From Natrarchaeobius oligotrophus (GTDB lineage: Archaea > Halobacteriota > Halobacteria > Halobacteriales > Natrialbaceae): a stretch of DNA of 64,000 nt. Of this stretch, positions 34,804 through 43,450 are shown piece after piece (position 1 is the stretch's first letter; the number at the start of each line of letters is the position of its first letter). The DNA is taken from contig NZ_REFZ01000006.1 in NCBI RefSeq assembly GCF_003841465.1, positions 1 to 64,000 on the forward strand, given 5' to 3'. Below the pieces are notes generated by a model, which was not told the DNA's origin, did no database searches, and saw nothing but the letters and a program-made list of their open reading frames with translations. The translations under genes were made by a program, and so were the position numbers.

Positions 34804-34889
34804 TCATACGGTTAACTGCAAGTCATTTCCGGTGCACCCGCGACGCGGGCGACGGGTGCACCGGTACATCGGTACAGTAATCCGTCTCA
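34804..34889 (-). mobile_element. 86-base hairpin element, copy B, on the pyrC stop codon
   Basis: Read on the minus strand, the left end is TGAGACGGATTACTGTACC and the right end is CAGTTAACCGTATGA. The direct TGA triplets lie at both ends, and the left one is the pyrC stop (34889-34887). The apical stem is CCGGTGCACCC/GGGTGCACCGG. Length is exactly 86, as in copies A and C. The arm ATACGGTT.ACTG..AGTCATT.CCGG is very close to the right arm of copy A, so the copies are related, not chance palindromes. Confidence 0.65.
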
Positions 34890-36257
34890 CTCGTCGACGT
34901 CGACGCGAGTTCCGTACCCCGAGTCGCCGACGACGTCGCCGTTCTCGTAGACGACCTCGCCGCGGACGATCGTTGCGACCGTTTTGCCGGTGAACGACTC
35001 GCCCTCGAACGGCGTCACGCAGTGTTTCGAGTGGAGGTCGCGTCGGTCCTCGAGCGTCCACTCGGCGTCGGGATCGACGATCGTCAGATCCGCGTCCGTG
35101 CCGATCTGCAACGATCCCTTCCTCGGGTACATTCCCCAGACCTGGGCCGGACGGGTCGAGTGGCGACGGACCCACTCTTCTATGGTGAGTCGTCCCCGGT
35201 CGACGAACGTGAGCATCGCCGGCACCTCGGTCTCGAGGCCGACGAAGCCGGAGATCGACTCCCAGGTGTCCGCGAAGGGGTCGTCGACGCCTTTTTCCTC
35301 GGGAGTGTGAGGAGCGTGGTCGGTCGCGATACAGTCGATCGCGCCGTCGTCGATTCCGATCGCCCAGAGGCGCTCTCGCTCGTCGGCGTCGCGAATCGGC
35401 GGCTGAACGCGAGCGACGTTACCCTTCTCGCGGAGCACGTCCTCCGTGAACCAGAGGTAGTGGGGGGTCGTCTCGGCGGTGACGTCGACGCCGCGCGCTT
35501 TGCCGCGGGCGACGGCCTCGGCGGCGGCACCCGAGGAGACGTGGAACATGTGGATCTTCGTGCCCGTCTCCGCAGCGAAGGTGATCGTCCGCTCGACGGC
35601 TTCACGCTCGGCGATCACTGGCCTCGAGTGGGCGTGATCGATCGGCCGATTGCGTCCCTCCGTTTTGAATCGCTCCGTGTAGTGGTCGACGATCTCGCCG
35701 TTTTCCTCGTGAAACCCGAGCCGTTTGCCGGTTTCGCGAATACGCTCCATCGCCTCGAGCACCTCGCCGTCGTTCGGCGGCGGAACGTCTCCGACCGTCG
35801 ATCCGAGAAAGATCTTGAACCCCAGCGCGCCGGCTTCGTCGAGATCCGGAATCAGATCGAGGTTTTCGGAGGTGACGACCGCGTAACTCTGGAAGTCGAC
35901 GTGAGCCGACGCCTCACCCCGATCGAACTTCAACTCCAGGTGTTCGGGTCGGTCGATCACGGGATCGGTGTTGGGCATCCCGACGACCGTGGTCACGCCG
36001 CCCGCGGCGGCCGCCCGCGTCGCGGACCTCCAGTCTTCCTTGTATTCGAGACCGGGTTCGCGGTTGTGGATGTGGCAGTCGACGATACCGGGAACCAGCA
36101 CGTTCCCCGCCGCGTCGACGACGCGGTCGCCGTCCGGCAGTCGATTGCTCCTGCCGACGGCGACGATCGTTCCGTCTTCGACCGCGACGCCGGAGTCGGG
36201 CGAGCGCCCGTTCGGGGTAACGACGGTACAGTTGCGAACGACGAGATCGACGCTCAT
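34887..36257 (-). CDS. pyrC: Dihydroorotase
   Basis: ATG 36257 gives 456 residues. Type I (AllB-like) features are metal-binding DCHIHNREPG (His62, His64), GFKIFLGSTVG with the likely carboxylated Lys, FHEEN, HMFHVSSG, TPHYLWF and the catalytic ATDHAPHTPEEK. It catalyses reversible cyclisation of carbamoyl-aspartate in pyrimidine synthesis. A TATA-like CTATATGC lies 24-33 bases upstream. pyrD lies 3 kb away on the other strand, so the two are not one operon. Its TGA stop begins an 86-base hairpin. Confidence 0.92.
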   Translation of the reverse strand: MSVDLVVRNCTVVTPNGRSPDSGVAVEDGTIVAVGRSNRLPDGDRVVDAAGNVLVPGIVDCHIHNREPGLEYKEDWRSATRAAAAGGVTTVVGMPNTDPVIDRPEHLELKFDRGEASAHVDFQSYAVVTSENLDLIPDLDEAGALGFKIFLGSTVGDVPPPNDGEVLEAMERIRETGKRLGFHEENGEIVDHYTERFKTEGRNRPIDHAHSRPVIAEREAVERTITFAAETGTKIHMFHVSSGAAAEAVARGKARGVDVTAETTPHYLWFTEDVLREKGNVARVQPPIRDADERERLWAIGIDDGAIDCIATDHAPHTPEEKGVDDPFADTWESISGFVGLETEVPAMLTFVDRGRLTIEEWVRRHSTRPAQVWGMYPRKGSLQIGTDADLTIVDPDAEWTLEDRRDLHSKHCVTPFEGESFTGKTVATIVRGEVVYENGDVVGDSGYGTRVDVDE

Positions 36258-36561
36258 TGGCGTGGCGTTGCCGAGGGCCGTGCATATAGCTTCTGTTGAC
36301 CGACGAGCGCGACGGTCCGGCTTGCGCGAGACCAACGACGCATCGGACCGATCCGATCGGCTCCGGCAGCCGGTCGCCGTTCGCGTTCCGCACGATTGGC
36401 GGAGACCGTCGCCGTTCACACCCGTCGACCGGCGACCGGGACGGCCGTCGCCGTCGAACGGGATCGAAACTGAGCGGTAAAACGTAATTACGGACGATAG
36501 GATCGGGATACGGGCCGGTACGACTGTCATACTAAACGGACCCGGTGTCCTCGCGCAAACA
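36258..36561. promoter_or_regulatory. Divergent promoter region, pyrC and epimerase
   Basis: A 304-base region without a gene. The minus strand has CTATATGC (about 36282-36290) for pyrC. Toward ATG 36562 the plus strand has CATACTAAACGG (about 36528-36539), a plausible TATA region. Confidence 0.4.
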
Positions 36562-37503
36562 ATGGACTCGCCAGCGATTCGCGACAGGACGGTGCTCGTG
36601 ACCGGCGGCGGCGGCTTCATCGGAAGCCATCTCGTCGAGGCGCTCGCCCCGCACAACGACGTTCGAGTGCTGGACGACTTCTCGACCGGCACCCGGGCGC
36701 ACCTCCCCGAAGACGTTACGGTGGTCGCCGGCGACGTCGGCGATCCGATCGCGCTCCAGCGGGCGGCTCGCGGCGTCGACGTCATCTTTCACCACGCGGC
36801 GGTCGTCAGCGTCGACCGGAGCGTCGACGATCCGCGGGCGACCAACCGAACGAACCTCGAGGCGAGCCTGCTCGTCCTGGAGCAAGCGCGCCAGGAGGAC
36901 GCCCGCGTCGTCGTCGCCTCGAGCGCCGCGGTGTACGGCCACCCGGACGAACTTCCGGTCAGCGAAACCGCGTCGCGGAACCCGACGTCGCCGTACGGCG
37001 TCCAGAAGCTCGCACTCGATCAGTACGCGCGCCTCTACGCGGAGCTGTACGATCTGCCAACGATCGCGTTGCGGTATTTCAACGTCTACGGTCCCCGACA
37101 GCGCGGCCCGTACAGCGGCGTCATCTCCACGTTTCTCGAGCAAGCGCGGGCGGACGATCCGATCACGATCGAGGGCGACGGAAGACAGACGCGCGACTTC
37201 GTTCACGTCAGCGACGTCGTTCGGGCGAACGTCCGGGCGGCGACGACGGAGTCGGTCGGATCGGCGTTCAACGTCGGAACGGGCGAGCGGCTGTCGATCC
37301 GAGAACTCGCAGAGACGATCCGAACGGCGACGGATTCGTCTTCGCCTATCGTTCACCGCGATCCGCGACCGGGCGACATCAGACACAGCGGTGCCGACGT
37401 CTCCAGGGCGAAACGCGAACTCGACTTCGAGGCTCGCGTGACTCTCGAGTCCGGCATCCGAGCACTGGTCGACGGAACGGAACTCGCGAGCCAGGTCGCC
37501 TGA
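36562..37503 (+). CDS. NAD-dependent epimerase/dehydratase (UDP-glucose 4-epimerase type)
   Basis: A 313-residue extended SDR. The NAD site is VLVTGGGGFIGSHLVEAL (residues 12-29), the catalytic pair is SPYGVQKLALDQY (YxxxK), and the substrate block is RYFNVYGPRQRGPYSGVISTF. The full domain length fits GalE/WbpP-like sugar-nucleotide enzymes. It probably supplies sugar nucleotides to surface glycans, perhaps for the cluster at 1-20 kb. Exact substrate is unknown. Confidence 0.87.
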   Translation: MDSPAIRDRTVLVTGGGGFIGSHLVEALAPHNDVRVLDDFSTGTRAHLPEDVTVVAGDVGDPIALQRAARGVDVIFHHAAVVSVDRSVDDPRATNRTNLEASLLVLEQARQEDARVVVASSAAVYGHPDELPVSETASRNPTSPYGVQKLALDQYARLYAELYDLPTIALRYFNVYGPRQRGPYSGVISTFLEQARADDPITIEGDGRQTRDFVHVSDVVRANVRAATTESVGSAFNVGTGERLSIRELAETIRTATDSSSPIVHRDPRPGDIRHSGADVSRAKRELDFEARVTLESGIRALVDGTELASQVA

Positions 37504-37688
37504 TCGTCGGATACGTCGATCGAGTGATCGACGAGGGCACCCACATAATCCTTTGGGAGGTACTAGCGTATTTCGTCCGAGTAACCGCGGTTGTGCGTCC
37601 CAGCGGTCGGGATCGGTCGTATCGTCGTCCGGGACTGATTCGTGTAGGTGAAAGATAACTAACGGTATCGCCCCTCTCAGAAAGTAGT

Positions 37689-38042
37689 ATGATCGACAGC
37701 CTCATTGTGTTCGCCGTCAGCCTGCTGATCGGTGCACTCGGCATCTACGCGGGCGCGAAAGTGATCGTTGACGCAGAAGACTACACGTACGCGATCATCA
37801 CCGCACTGATCGGCGCGATCGTCTGGGGTCTCGTCGGGTTCTTTTTCGGGTGGATCCCGCTTCTCGGACCGCTGCTGGTCTTCGTCGCCTACCTCGCCGT
37901 GATCAACGCACGCTACCCCGGCGGATGGGTGGACGCGGCCGCGATCACGATCGTCGCATGGCTGTCGGTGCTCGTCGTCCTGTACGTGCTCGCGTTCCTC
38001 GGTGTGACCGGGTTCGACGCCGTCGGCGTTCCCGGCGTCTGA
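37689..38042 (+). CDS. Small haloarchaeal membrane protein
   Basis: A 117-residue protein with four hydrophobic helices and very short loops (IVFAVSLLIGALGIYAGAKVIV, YTYAIITALIGAIVWGLVGFFF, LGPLLVFVAYLAVI, AAAITIVAWLSVLVVLYVLAFL). No catalytic motif is seen. Function is unknown. Its TGA stop begins a degenerate hairpin element (38040). Confidence 0.7.
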   Translation: MIDSLIVFAVSLLIGALGIYAGAKVIVDAEDYTYAIITALIGAIVWGLVGFFFGWIPLLGPLLVFVAYLAVINARYPGGWVDAAAITIVAWLSVLVVLYVLAFLGVTGFDAVGVPGV

Positions 38043-38123
38043 TACGGACCGTTACACGTCATTATCGGTGTCGCCGCTGGTTAGCCGTGGTTGCACCGCT
38101 CGTCGGTACAACAGACCGCACGA
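38040..38123 (+). mobile_element. Degenerate hairpin element, copy E
   Basis: It starts TGATACGGACCGTTACACGTC exactly on the stop codon of the small membrane protein. It ends GTCGGTACAACAGACCGCACGA, aligning with copy B's ATCGGTACAGTAATCCGTCTCA. The inner stem CGGTG..CACCG survives. Length is 84 against 86 for the intact copies. Confidence 0.4.
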
Positions 38124-38630
38124 GGGCGATTCGAGCCGACAACGTGTTTTCCCGACCGCGTTCGACCCACACGCCGACACGGCGGCGACGATCCTCCCCA
38201 GCGTCTTTCGGCGCGTCGGCGTTCGACTGTCTCATCCTAACGTCAGCAGCCGCTTTCCAGACGTCTCAGTACTACAGACTGTCTGTGAAAAATATTATTA
38301 CTAGATAAACCGGGCGAGAATCGGTGTAAAGCGTTTCGAACGTCCTGCCTAGTTTATGCGGGTCGTCGAAGAATCGTTTCTCGAACGAACACATGACTTT
38401 CGCCAGACGCAGCTCCGTCGGTGATCGGTTCGCCGGCGACTATCTCGAACCCGTGGCCGAACGGAATCCTCCAGACGCGGTCTCACGATCTCCCGACCGA
38501 ATTAGCTCGTCGGAACGTTCAGTTCCAGTGACTTACAGACAGATAATACCAATTCGTGATCTATGAAAAATACTTTGGTGAGCGGCGTCGACTGTACGAC
38601 GAGTAACTGAAACACGAGCTCTCCATCGCT
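38124..38630. other. AT-rich spacer with a short palindrome
   Basis: No gene is supported. It contains ACAGAC-T-GTCTGT (38274-38286) followed by an AT-rich run GTGAAAAATATTATTAC. A related ATGAAAAATACTTTGG lies near 38562. These may be promoter or operator parts for the downstream HTH gene or an undetected RNA. Confidence 0.35.
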
Positions 38631-39122
38631 ATGAATATTCAGTTTCGACCCACGATCGCCAGCCTGGTTACGGGAACGGCCACCGGAACGGTCGTCGCCA
38701 CGGCTGACGGATCGCGGGTATTCGAACTCGCACCGACGTCCCCGCTGGCGATCAGGAACGATCCGCATCTGGTGGCACTGGCAAGTATCGTCGCACTCGT
38801 TTTACTCGGCGGCGTCCTCGTTATACGAAACCGACTCGAGGGACGAGATTCGCTCGCGACCTCCCAGGAGACACGGATCAATGAGTTCAAGACCGATCGC
38901 GAGCGGGTGCACGAACTCGTCAAAGAAAACGGCGGACGGATGAAGCAATCGAAGATCGTCGACTCCGTCGACTGGTCGAAAGCCAAAGTTAGTCGATTGC
39001 TTGCCGACCTTGAAGACGACGGCCAGATAACGAAGCTCCGTCTCGGACGCGAGAACCTGGTCTGTTTGCCCGGAAACGAGCCGACGGCCTCGAAGTCGCC
39101 CGAACACCCGAACAACGAGTAA
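38631..39122 (+). CDS. Membrane-linked winged-helix regulator
   Basis: A 163-residue protein. It has a hydrophobic N-terminal segment and a clear membrane helix (LVALASIVALVLLGGVLVI, about residues 48-66). A C-terminal winged helix follows (INEFKTDRERVHELVKENGGRMKQSKIVDSVDWSKAKVSRLLADLEDDGQI, about 83-133), with the KVSRLLADLE recognition-helix pattern of MarR/IclR-like families. Haloarchaea have many such membrane-tethered HTH proteins, and targets are mostly unknown. It lies 142 bases before the acidic secreted protein, so control of it is possible. Confidence 0.75.
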   Translation: MNIQFRPTIASLVTGTATGTVVATADGSRVFELAPTSPLAIRNDPHLVALASIVALVLLGGVLVIRNRLEGRDSLATSQETRINEFKTDRERVHELVKENGGRMKQSKIVDSVDWSKAKVSRLLADLEDDGQITKLRLGRENLVCLPGNEPTASKSPEHPNNE

Positions 39123-39264
39123 CGCGGCCGAACAATCGCGTTTTTCTCGAGGTGAATGCTCTGCCTAACGTCGGCTGGCGGTCGTATGCTCCTGTTTCCA
39201 CCCGAAATGGTTGCCTCGGTTTATGCGTCGAAACCACGTTGAGCCGTTGCCTTCACGGCACAAC

Positions 39265-41586
39265 ATGAACGCACGCAATCAGCTACTCGTAGTACTCACC
39301 GCGCTGATGATGGTGTGCTCGAGCGGGGCGATGGTCGCCGGGGCTGCACCCGCGACCGTCGACGAGCACGACGCTGACGCCGGTGACGAGGAGCTAGTCG
39401 ATGACGTGGAATCGCACTCAGTAACGATAGAACAGGCGGACATCTACGTGGTCACTGACTTCGATCAGGTCACGGACGAGGTAGATGACGAACTCGACGA
39501 CGAAGGAGTAGACGACGATGAACTCGACGACGAGGGGGTTAACGACGACGAACTCGACGACGATGACGCCCTCGACGACGAGGCCAACGACGATGACGAG
39601 TACGTCGAGATTAGCGACGCCGAACTCGACGTCACCATCGAACAGGCGACCGTTACAGAGTTCCTCGACGACGAGGACGACGAGGTCGACGAAGTAGATG
39701 ACGACGACGGTCTCGACGATGAGGCCAACGACGATAACGACCTCGAGAACGACGTCGACGACGACCTCGAGAACGACGTTGATGACGACCTCGACGAGAA
39801 CGACGAGGTCCACGAAGTTACGGTCGGCCAGGCAACGATCTTCGTCGTGATCGAGGATGTCGACTGGGACGACGAGGCTAACGACGACGGTCTCGACGAC
39901 GAGGCTAACGACGATAACGACCTCGAAAACGACGTTGATGACGACCTCGACGAGAACGACGAAGACGCGGACGTCACCGTCGAACAGGCGACTATCTTCG
40001 TCGTCGCGGAAGACGTCGACACCGGACCCGTCATGGATGACGACGAGGTCGACGACTTCGAGAACGACGATGACGACCTCGACGACGAGGTCAACGACGA
40101 CGGTCTCGACGACGAGGCCAACGACGATACCGACCTCGAGAACGACGTCGATGACGACCTCGAGGACGACGACGCACACAGCGTCACGATCGAGCAAGCG
40201 ACGATCGTCGTCGTCGCCGACCTCGAGGAATTGCCGCACGAGGAGATGAACGACGATGACGCCCTCGACGACGAGGTCAACGACGACGGTCTCGACGACG
40301 AGGCCAACGACGACGGTCTCGACGACGAAGCTAACGACGACGATCTCGAAGCTAACGACGATGACGACTTCGAGAACGACGGTGACGGTCTGACCGCGGA
40401 GCAGACGCTCACCGACGAGCGACTCGACGTCACGATCGAACAGGCGGACATCTTCGTGTTCATCGACGTCGAGGAGGTGCCGATCGAAGAAGAGCCGGTT
40501 GAGGAAGAACCAGTTGAGGAAGAACCCGAAGAAGAGCCAGTTGAAGAAGAACCGGTTGAGGAAGAACCAGTTGAGGAAGAACCCGAAGAAGAGCCAGTTG
40601 AAGAAGAACCGGTTGAGGAACCGGTCGAGGAGGAGCCTGAAGAGCCGGTCGAGGAGCCGACCGAGTCGTTCACCGTTGACACGCTCGAGGCACCCGAGTC
40701 GGCCGAGGTCGGTGAGACGATCACCGTCACGGCGACCGTCTCGAACCCCGGCGAGGAACAGGCCACCCAGGACGTCCAGTTCCGAATCGACGGTGACCTG
40801 ATCCTGTCGCAGGAAGTGTCCCTCGATGCGGACGAGACCGCTGAGGTCGTCTTCGAGATCGAAACCGACGAACTCGAGGCTGGCGATTACGTCCACATGG
40901 TCTTGACCGACGAGTTCGGTGAGGTCGCCTTCCTCGAGCTAACGGAGCCTGTCGAGGAGGAACCTGAAGAAGAGCCGGTTGAGGAAGAGCCGGTTGAGGA
41001 AGAGCCGGTTGAGGAAGAACCGGTTGAGGAAGAGCCAGTTGAGGAAGAACCGGTTGAGGAAGAGCCAGTTGAGGAACCCGAGGAAGAGCCGGCTGAGGAA
41101 CCCGAGGAGGAGCCACAACCCGCGCACGTGACCTTCGAGGATCAGGCCACTGACGGAGAGACCGTGGTGGTCGACGAGGTGACGATGGCCAGCGGCGGCT
41201 TCGTGGTGATCCACGACAGCAGCCTGCTCGTCGGTGACGTGTTCGGTAGCGTCATCGGCGTCTCCGAGTATCTCGAGGAAGGCACTCACGAGAACGTCGA
41301 GGTGACGCTCGAAGAGCCACTCGAGGAGGACGAGACGCTGATCGCGATGCCCCACCGCGACACGAACGATAACCAGGAGTACGACTTCGTCGAAACTGAA
41401 GGCCTCGAGGACGTGCCGTACGAGTTCGCCGGAGAGCCGGTGACCGACGATGCGGTCGTCACGCTCGAGGACGCGACGGAACCCGAGGAGGATCCCGTCG
41501 ATCCTGACGACGACGCGGTCGAGAACGGCGACGCCGAGGAGAACGGAGCGACCGAGGCCGAGCCGTTGATCAACGCACCGAACTAA
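39265..41586 (+). CDS. Very acidic, repeat-built secreted protein with DUF7282-like domain
   Basis: ATG 39265 gives 773 residues with a Sec-type signal (NQLLVVLTALMMVCSSGAMVAGAA). Six copies of a short motif V-T-I/V-x-Q-A-D/T-I/V-x-V (coded near 39418, 39631, 39818, 39973, 40183 and 40429) alternate with Asp/Asn/Glu linkers built of LDDEANDD and LENDVDDD. Two VEEEP runs follow (near 40490-40660 and 40960-41110), framing a CARDB-like domain (about 470-560). A DUF7282-like domain comes near residues 620-730 (VTFEDQATDGETVVVDEVTMASGGFVVIHD). It is probably an extracellular or wall-associated protein. Function is unknown. Confidence 0.82.
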   Translation: MNARNQLLVVLTALMMVCSSGAMVAGAAPATVDEHDADAGDEELVDDVESHSVTIEQADIYVVTDFDQVTDEVDDELDDEGVDDDELDDEGVNDDELDDDDALDDEANDDDEYVEISDAELDVTIEQATVTEFLDDEDDEVDEVDDDDGLDDEANDDNDLENDVDDDLENDVDDDLDENDEVHEVTVGQATIFVVIEDVDWDDEANDDGLDDEANDDNDLENDVDDDLDENDEDADVTVEQATIFVVAEDVDTGPVMDDDEVDDFENDDDDLDDEVNDDGLDDEANDDTDLENDVDDDLEDDDAHSVTIEQATIVVVADLEELPHEEMNDDDALDDEVNDDGLDDEANDDGLDDEANDDDLEANDDDDFENDGDGLTAEQTLTDERLDVTIEQADIFVFIDVEEVPIEEEPVEEEPVEEEPEEEPVEEEPVEEEPVEEEPEEEPVEEEPVEEPVEEEPEEPVEEPTESFTVDTLEAPESAEVGETITVTATVSNPGEEQATQDVQFRIDGDLILSQEVSLDADETAEVVFEIETDELEAGDYVHMVLTDEFGEVAFLELTEPVEEEPEEEPVEEEPVEEEPVEEEPVEEEPVEEEPVEEEPVEEPEEEPAEEPEEEPQPAHVTFEDQATDGETVVVDEVTMASGGFVVIHDSSLLVGDVFGSVIGVSEYLEEGTHENVEVTLEEPLEEDETLIAMPHRDTNDNQEYDFVETEGLEDVPYEFAGEPVTDDAVVTLEDATEPEEDPVDPDDDAVENGDAEENGATEAEPLINAPN
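40486..40660 (+). repeat. VEEEP codon repeat run 1
   Basis: A run of 12-15-base units of the form GAAGAGCCGGTTGAG, coding VEEEP/EEEP, within the acidic secreted protein. The DNA-level repetition invites slippage. Confidence 0.7.
40951..41118 (+). repeat. VEEEP codon repeat run 2
   Basis: A second run of GAGGAAGAGCCGGTT-like units, after the CARDB-like domain. It has nearly the same sequence as run 1, so recombination between them is plausible. Confidence 0.7.
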
Positions 41587-41710
41587 CGTCCCTGTCCAAC
41601 GGACGGAGCTCTTTTGCGGTCACCGCTGATCGATCCCATCGATCGTCGGATCCGGACGCCGATCGATCGGCTGCGAACAGTATAATTCGCTGGAAATCGT
41701 ACCGGTGGGC

Positions 41711-42232
41711 GTGACCGATTACGACGCCGTCGTCTACGACCTGGATGGAACGCTCGTCGAACTCGACGTGAACTGGAGTGCCGTCGCCACCGACGTGCTC
41801 GCCGTCTACGAGTCCGCGGACGTCGAACCGCCGAGTTCGGATCTCTGGACGCTGCTCGAGGAGGCTGGCGAGTTCGGATTGCGAGCGCCCGTCGAGTCGA
41901 CGATCGCGGAGTACGAACGGGACGGCGCGAGGACCGCGCCGCGACTCGACCGAGCGGACGAACTCCTCGACCGCAGGGTTCCCGTCGGCGTCTGTTCGCT
42001 CAACTGCGAGCGAGCCTGTCGGATCGCGCTGACCGAACACGACCTGGCCACCGCGGTCGAGACGGTCGTCGGACGCGATACGGTCGCGACGCAGAAACCG
42101 GACCCGGAACCGCTGTTGACCGCCGTCGACGAACTCGACGCCTCGCCGGGTCGAACCCTGTTCGTTGGCGACTCCCGAACCGACGAAATAACGGCCGATC
42201 GCGCGGGAACCGCCTTCGAGTACGTCGCGTGA
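41711..42232 (+). CDS. HAD family hydrolase
   Basis: GTG 41711 (VTDYDAVVYDLDGTLV) gives 173 residues; GTG 41705 adds two residues. I prefer 41711 because TATA-like GTATAATT (41680-41687) then sits at the normal distance. The nucleophile motif is YDLDGTL, then KPDPEPLL and the metal loop VGDSRTDEI. It is a small phosphatase of the phosphoglycolate phosphatase subgroup by motif. Substrate is unknown. Confidence 0.82.
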   Translation: MTDYDAVVYDLDGTLVELDVNWSAVATDVLAVYESADVEPPSSDLWTLLEEAGEFGLRAPVESTIAEYERDGARTAPRLDRADELLDRRVPVGVCSLNCERACRIALTEHDLATAVETVVGRDTVATQKPDPEPLLTAVDELDASPGRTLFVGDSRTDEITADRAGTAFEYVA

Positions 42233-42296
42233 GACGGAGTCACGGACGGCGAACTGGACCGGCGCGGACGGACGACGTTTCCAACCTCGGGCCGTC

Positions 42297-42542
42297 TTAC
42301 TCCTCCTGCGTCCGTTTCGCGTAGGCGAAGACCGCGAGCGCCGTGACGAACCAGACCGGAGCACCGACGCGGACCGCAAACTCCGCTCGAGCCCCCCAGG
42401 TCGGAAGGTCGACGGCCGTCGACAGGACGGCAACGAGTGGCGCGCCGACGACGATCGTGATGACGAAGGTGGTCTGCATCACCCAGCCGAAGTCGACGCC
42501 GTCGGGATCCGTCGTTTCGACGCGTTCTGGCACGTCCGACAC
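42297..42542 (-). CDS. DUF5822-like small membrane protein
   Basis: An 81-residue protein with two membrane helices (TTFVITIVVGAPLVAVLSTAV and APVWFVTALAVFAYA) and an acidic N-terminus PERVETTDPDGVDFGWVM. It is divergent from panB with a shared 95-base spacer. The DUF5822 assignment is from pattern memory. Function is unknown. Confidence 0.65.
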   Translation of the reverse strand: MSDVPERVETTDPDGVDFGWVMQTTFVITIVVGAPLVAVLSTAVDLPTWGARAEFAVRVGAPVWFVTALAVFAYAKRTQEE

Positions 42543-42637
42543 TCCCGACCCGGTCCTCTTAAGCCTCGCGGGTCACCGGTTCGAGGCGGCCGGGCGGAGA
42601 GCGATGACGTTTAACGATCGAAGCCGAATCTGGAGCT

Positions 42638-43450
42638 ATGCCAACGGTACGGGACATCAGGGCACAGGCGGGGGACGAACCGATCACGATGCTGACGGCG
42701 TACGACGCACCGACGGCCGAAATCGTCGACGAAGCCGGCGTCGACGTCGTTCTCGTCGGAGACAGCCTCGGCAACGCGAGCCTCGGTTACGAGACGACCC
42801 TGCCGGTCACCGTCGACGACGTGGCTCGTCACGTCGGTGCCGTGGTGCGCGCGACGGACGACGCCCTGGTCGTCGCCGACATGCCGTTTCTCTCGTTCGG
42901 CGTCGACGAGGCCGACAGCATCGAAAACGCCGGCCGGATGCTCAAAGAGGAGGGTGCTCAGGCGGTCAAACTCGAAACCGGTCCACACACCGTCTCGCTC
43001 ACGGAGCGGATGGTCCAACTCGGTATTCCGGTGATGGCCCATCTCGGACTGACGCCACAGCACGTCAACCAGTACGGCGGCTACCCGCGACAGGGCACCG
43101 ACCAGGACGGTGCAGAGCGTATTCTCGACCTCGCGAGGGCGCACGAAGACGCCGGCGCGTTCGCGCTCGTCCTCGAGCACGTTCCCTCGAACCTCGCCGC
43201 CGACGTGACCGACGCCCTCGAGATTCCGACGATCGGAATCGGTGCCGGACCCGACTGCGACGGGCAGGTGCTGGTCGTCGACGACGCCGTCGGGTTGAGT
43301 TCGTGGTCGCCCTCGTTCTCGAAGCAGTTCGGGTCGGTCCGCGAGGAGATGTCGTCCGCCGTCGAGGAATACGTCTCGGCCGTCGAATCCGGCGAGTTCC
43401 CCGGCGAGGAACACAGCCACGAGGAGGGTGACCTCGAGGACGTCTACTGA
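42638..43450 (+). CDS. panB: 3-methyl-2-oxobutanoate hydroxymethyltransferase
   Basis: A 270-residue protein of normal length. Motifs: MLTAYDAPTAEIVDEAGVDVVLVGDSLGN (metal-binding Asp), KLETGPHTVSLTERM, PVMAHLGLTPQHVNQYGGY and LEHVPSNLAADVTDALEIPTIGIGAGPDCDGQVLV, with the catalytic Glu in LEHV. It makes ketopantoate, the first step of pantothenate and CoA synthesis. The acidic His-containing tail is haloarchaeal. It abuts the convergent alpha/beta hydrolase gene. Confidence 0.93.
   Translation: MPTVRDIRAQAGDEPITMLTAYDAPTAEIVDEAGVDVVLVGDSLGNASLGYETTLPVTVDDVARHVGAVVRATDDALVVADMPFLSFGVDEADSIENAGRMLKEEGAQAVKLETGPHTVSLTERMVQLGIPVMAHLGLTPQHVNQYGGYPRQGTDQDGAERILDLARAHEDAGAFALVLEHVPSNLAADVTDALEIPTIGIGAGPDCDGQVLVVDDAVGLSSWSPSFSKQFGSVREEMSSAVEEYVSAVESGEFPGEEHSHEEGDLEDVY

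Noticed and set aside
39480-40420. Regular repeats that look like a CRISPR array
   Set aside because: The units are codon repeats of an acidic protein in one uninterrupted frame, with variable unit length and no unique spacers.
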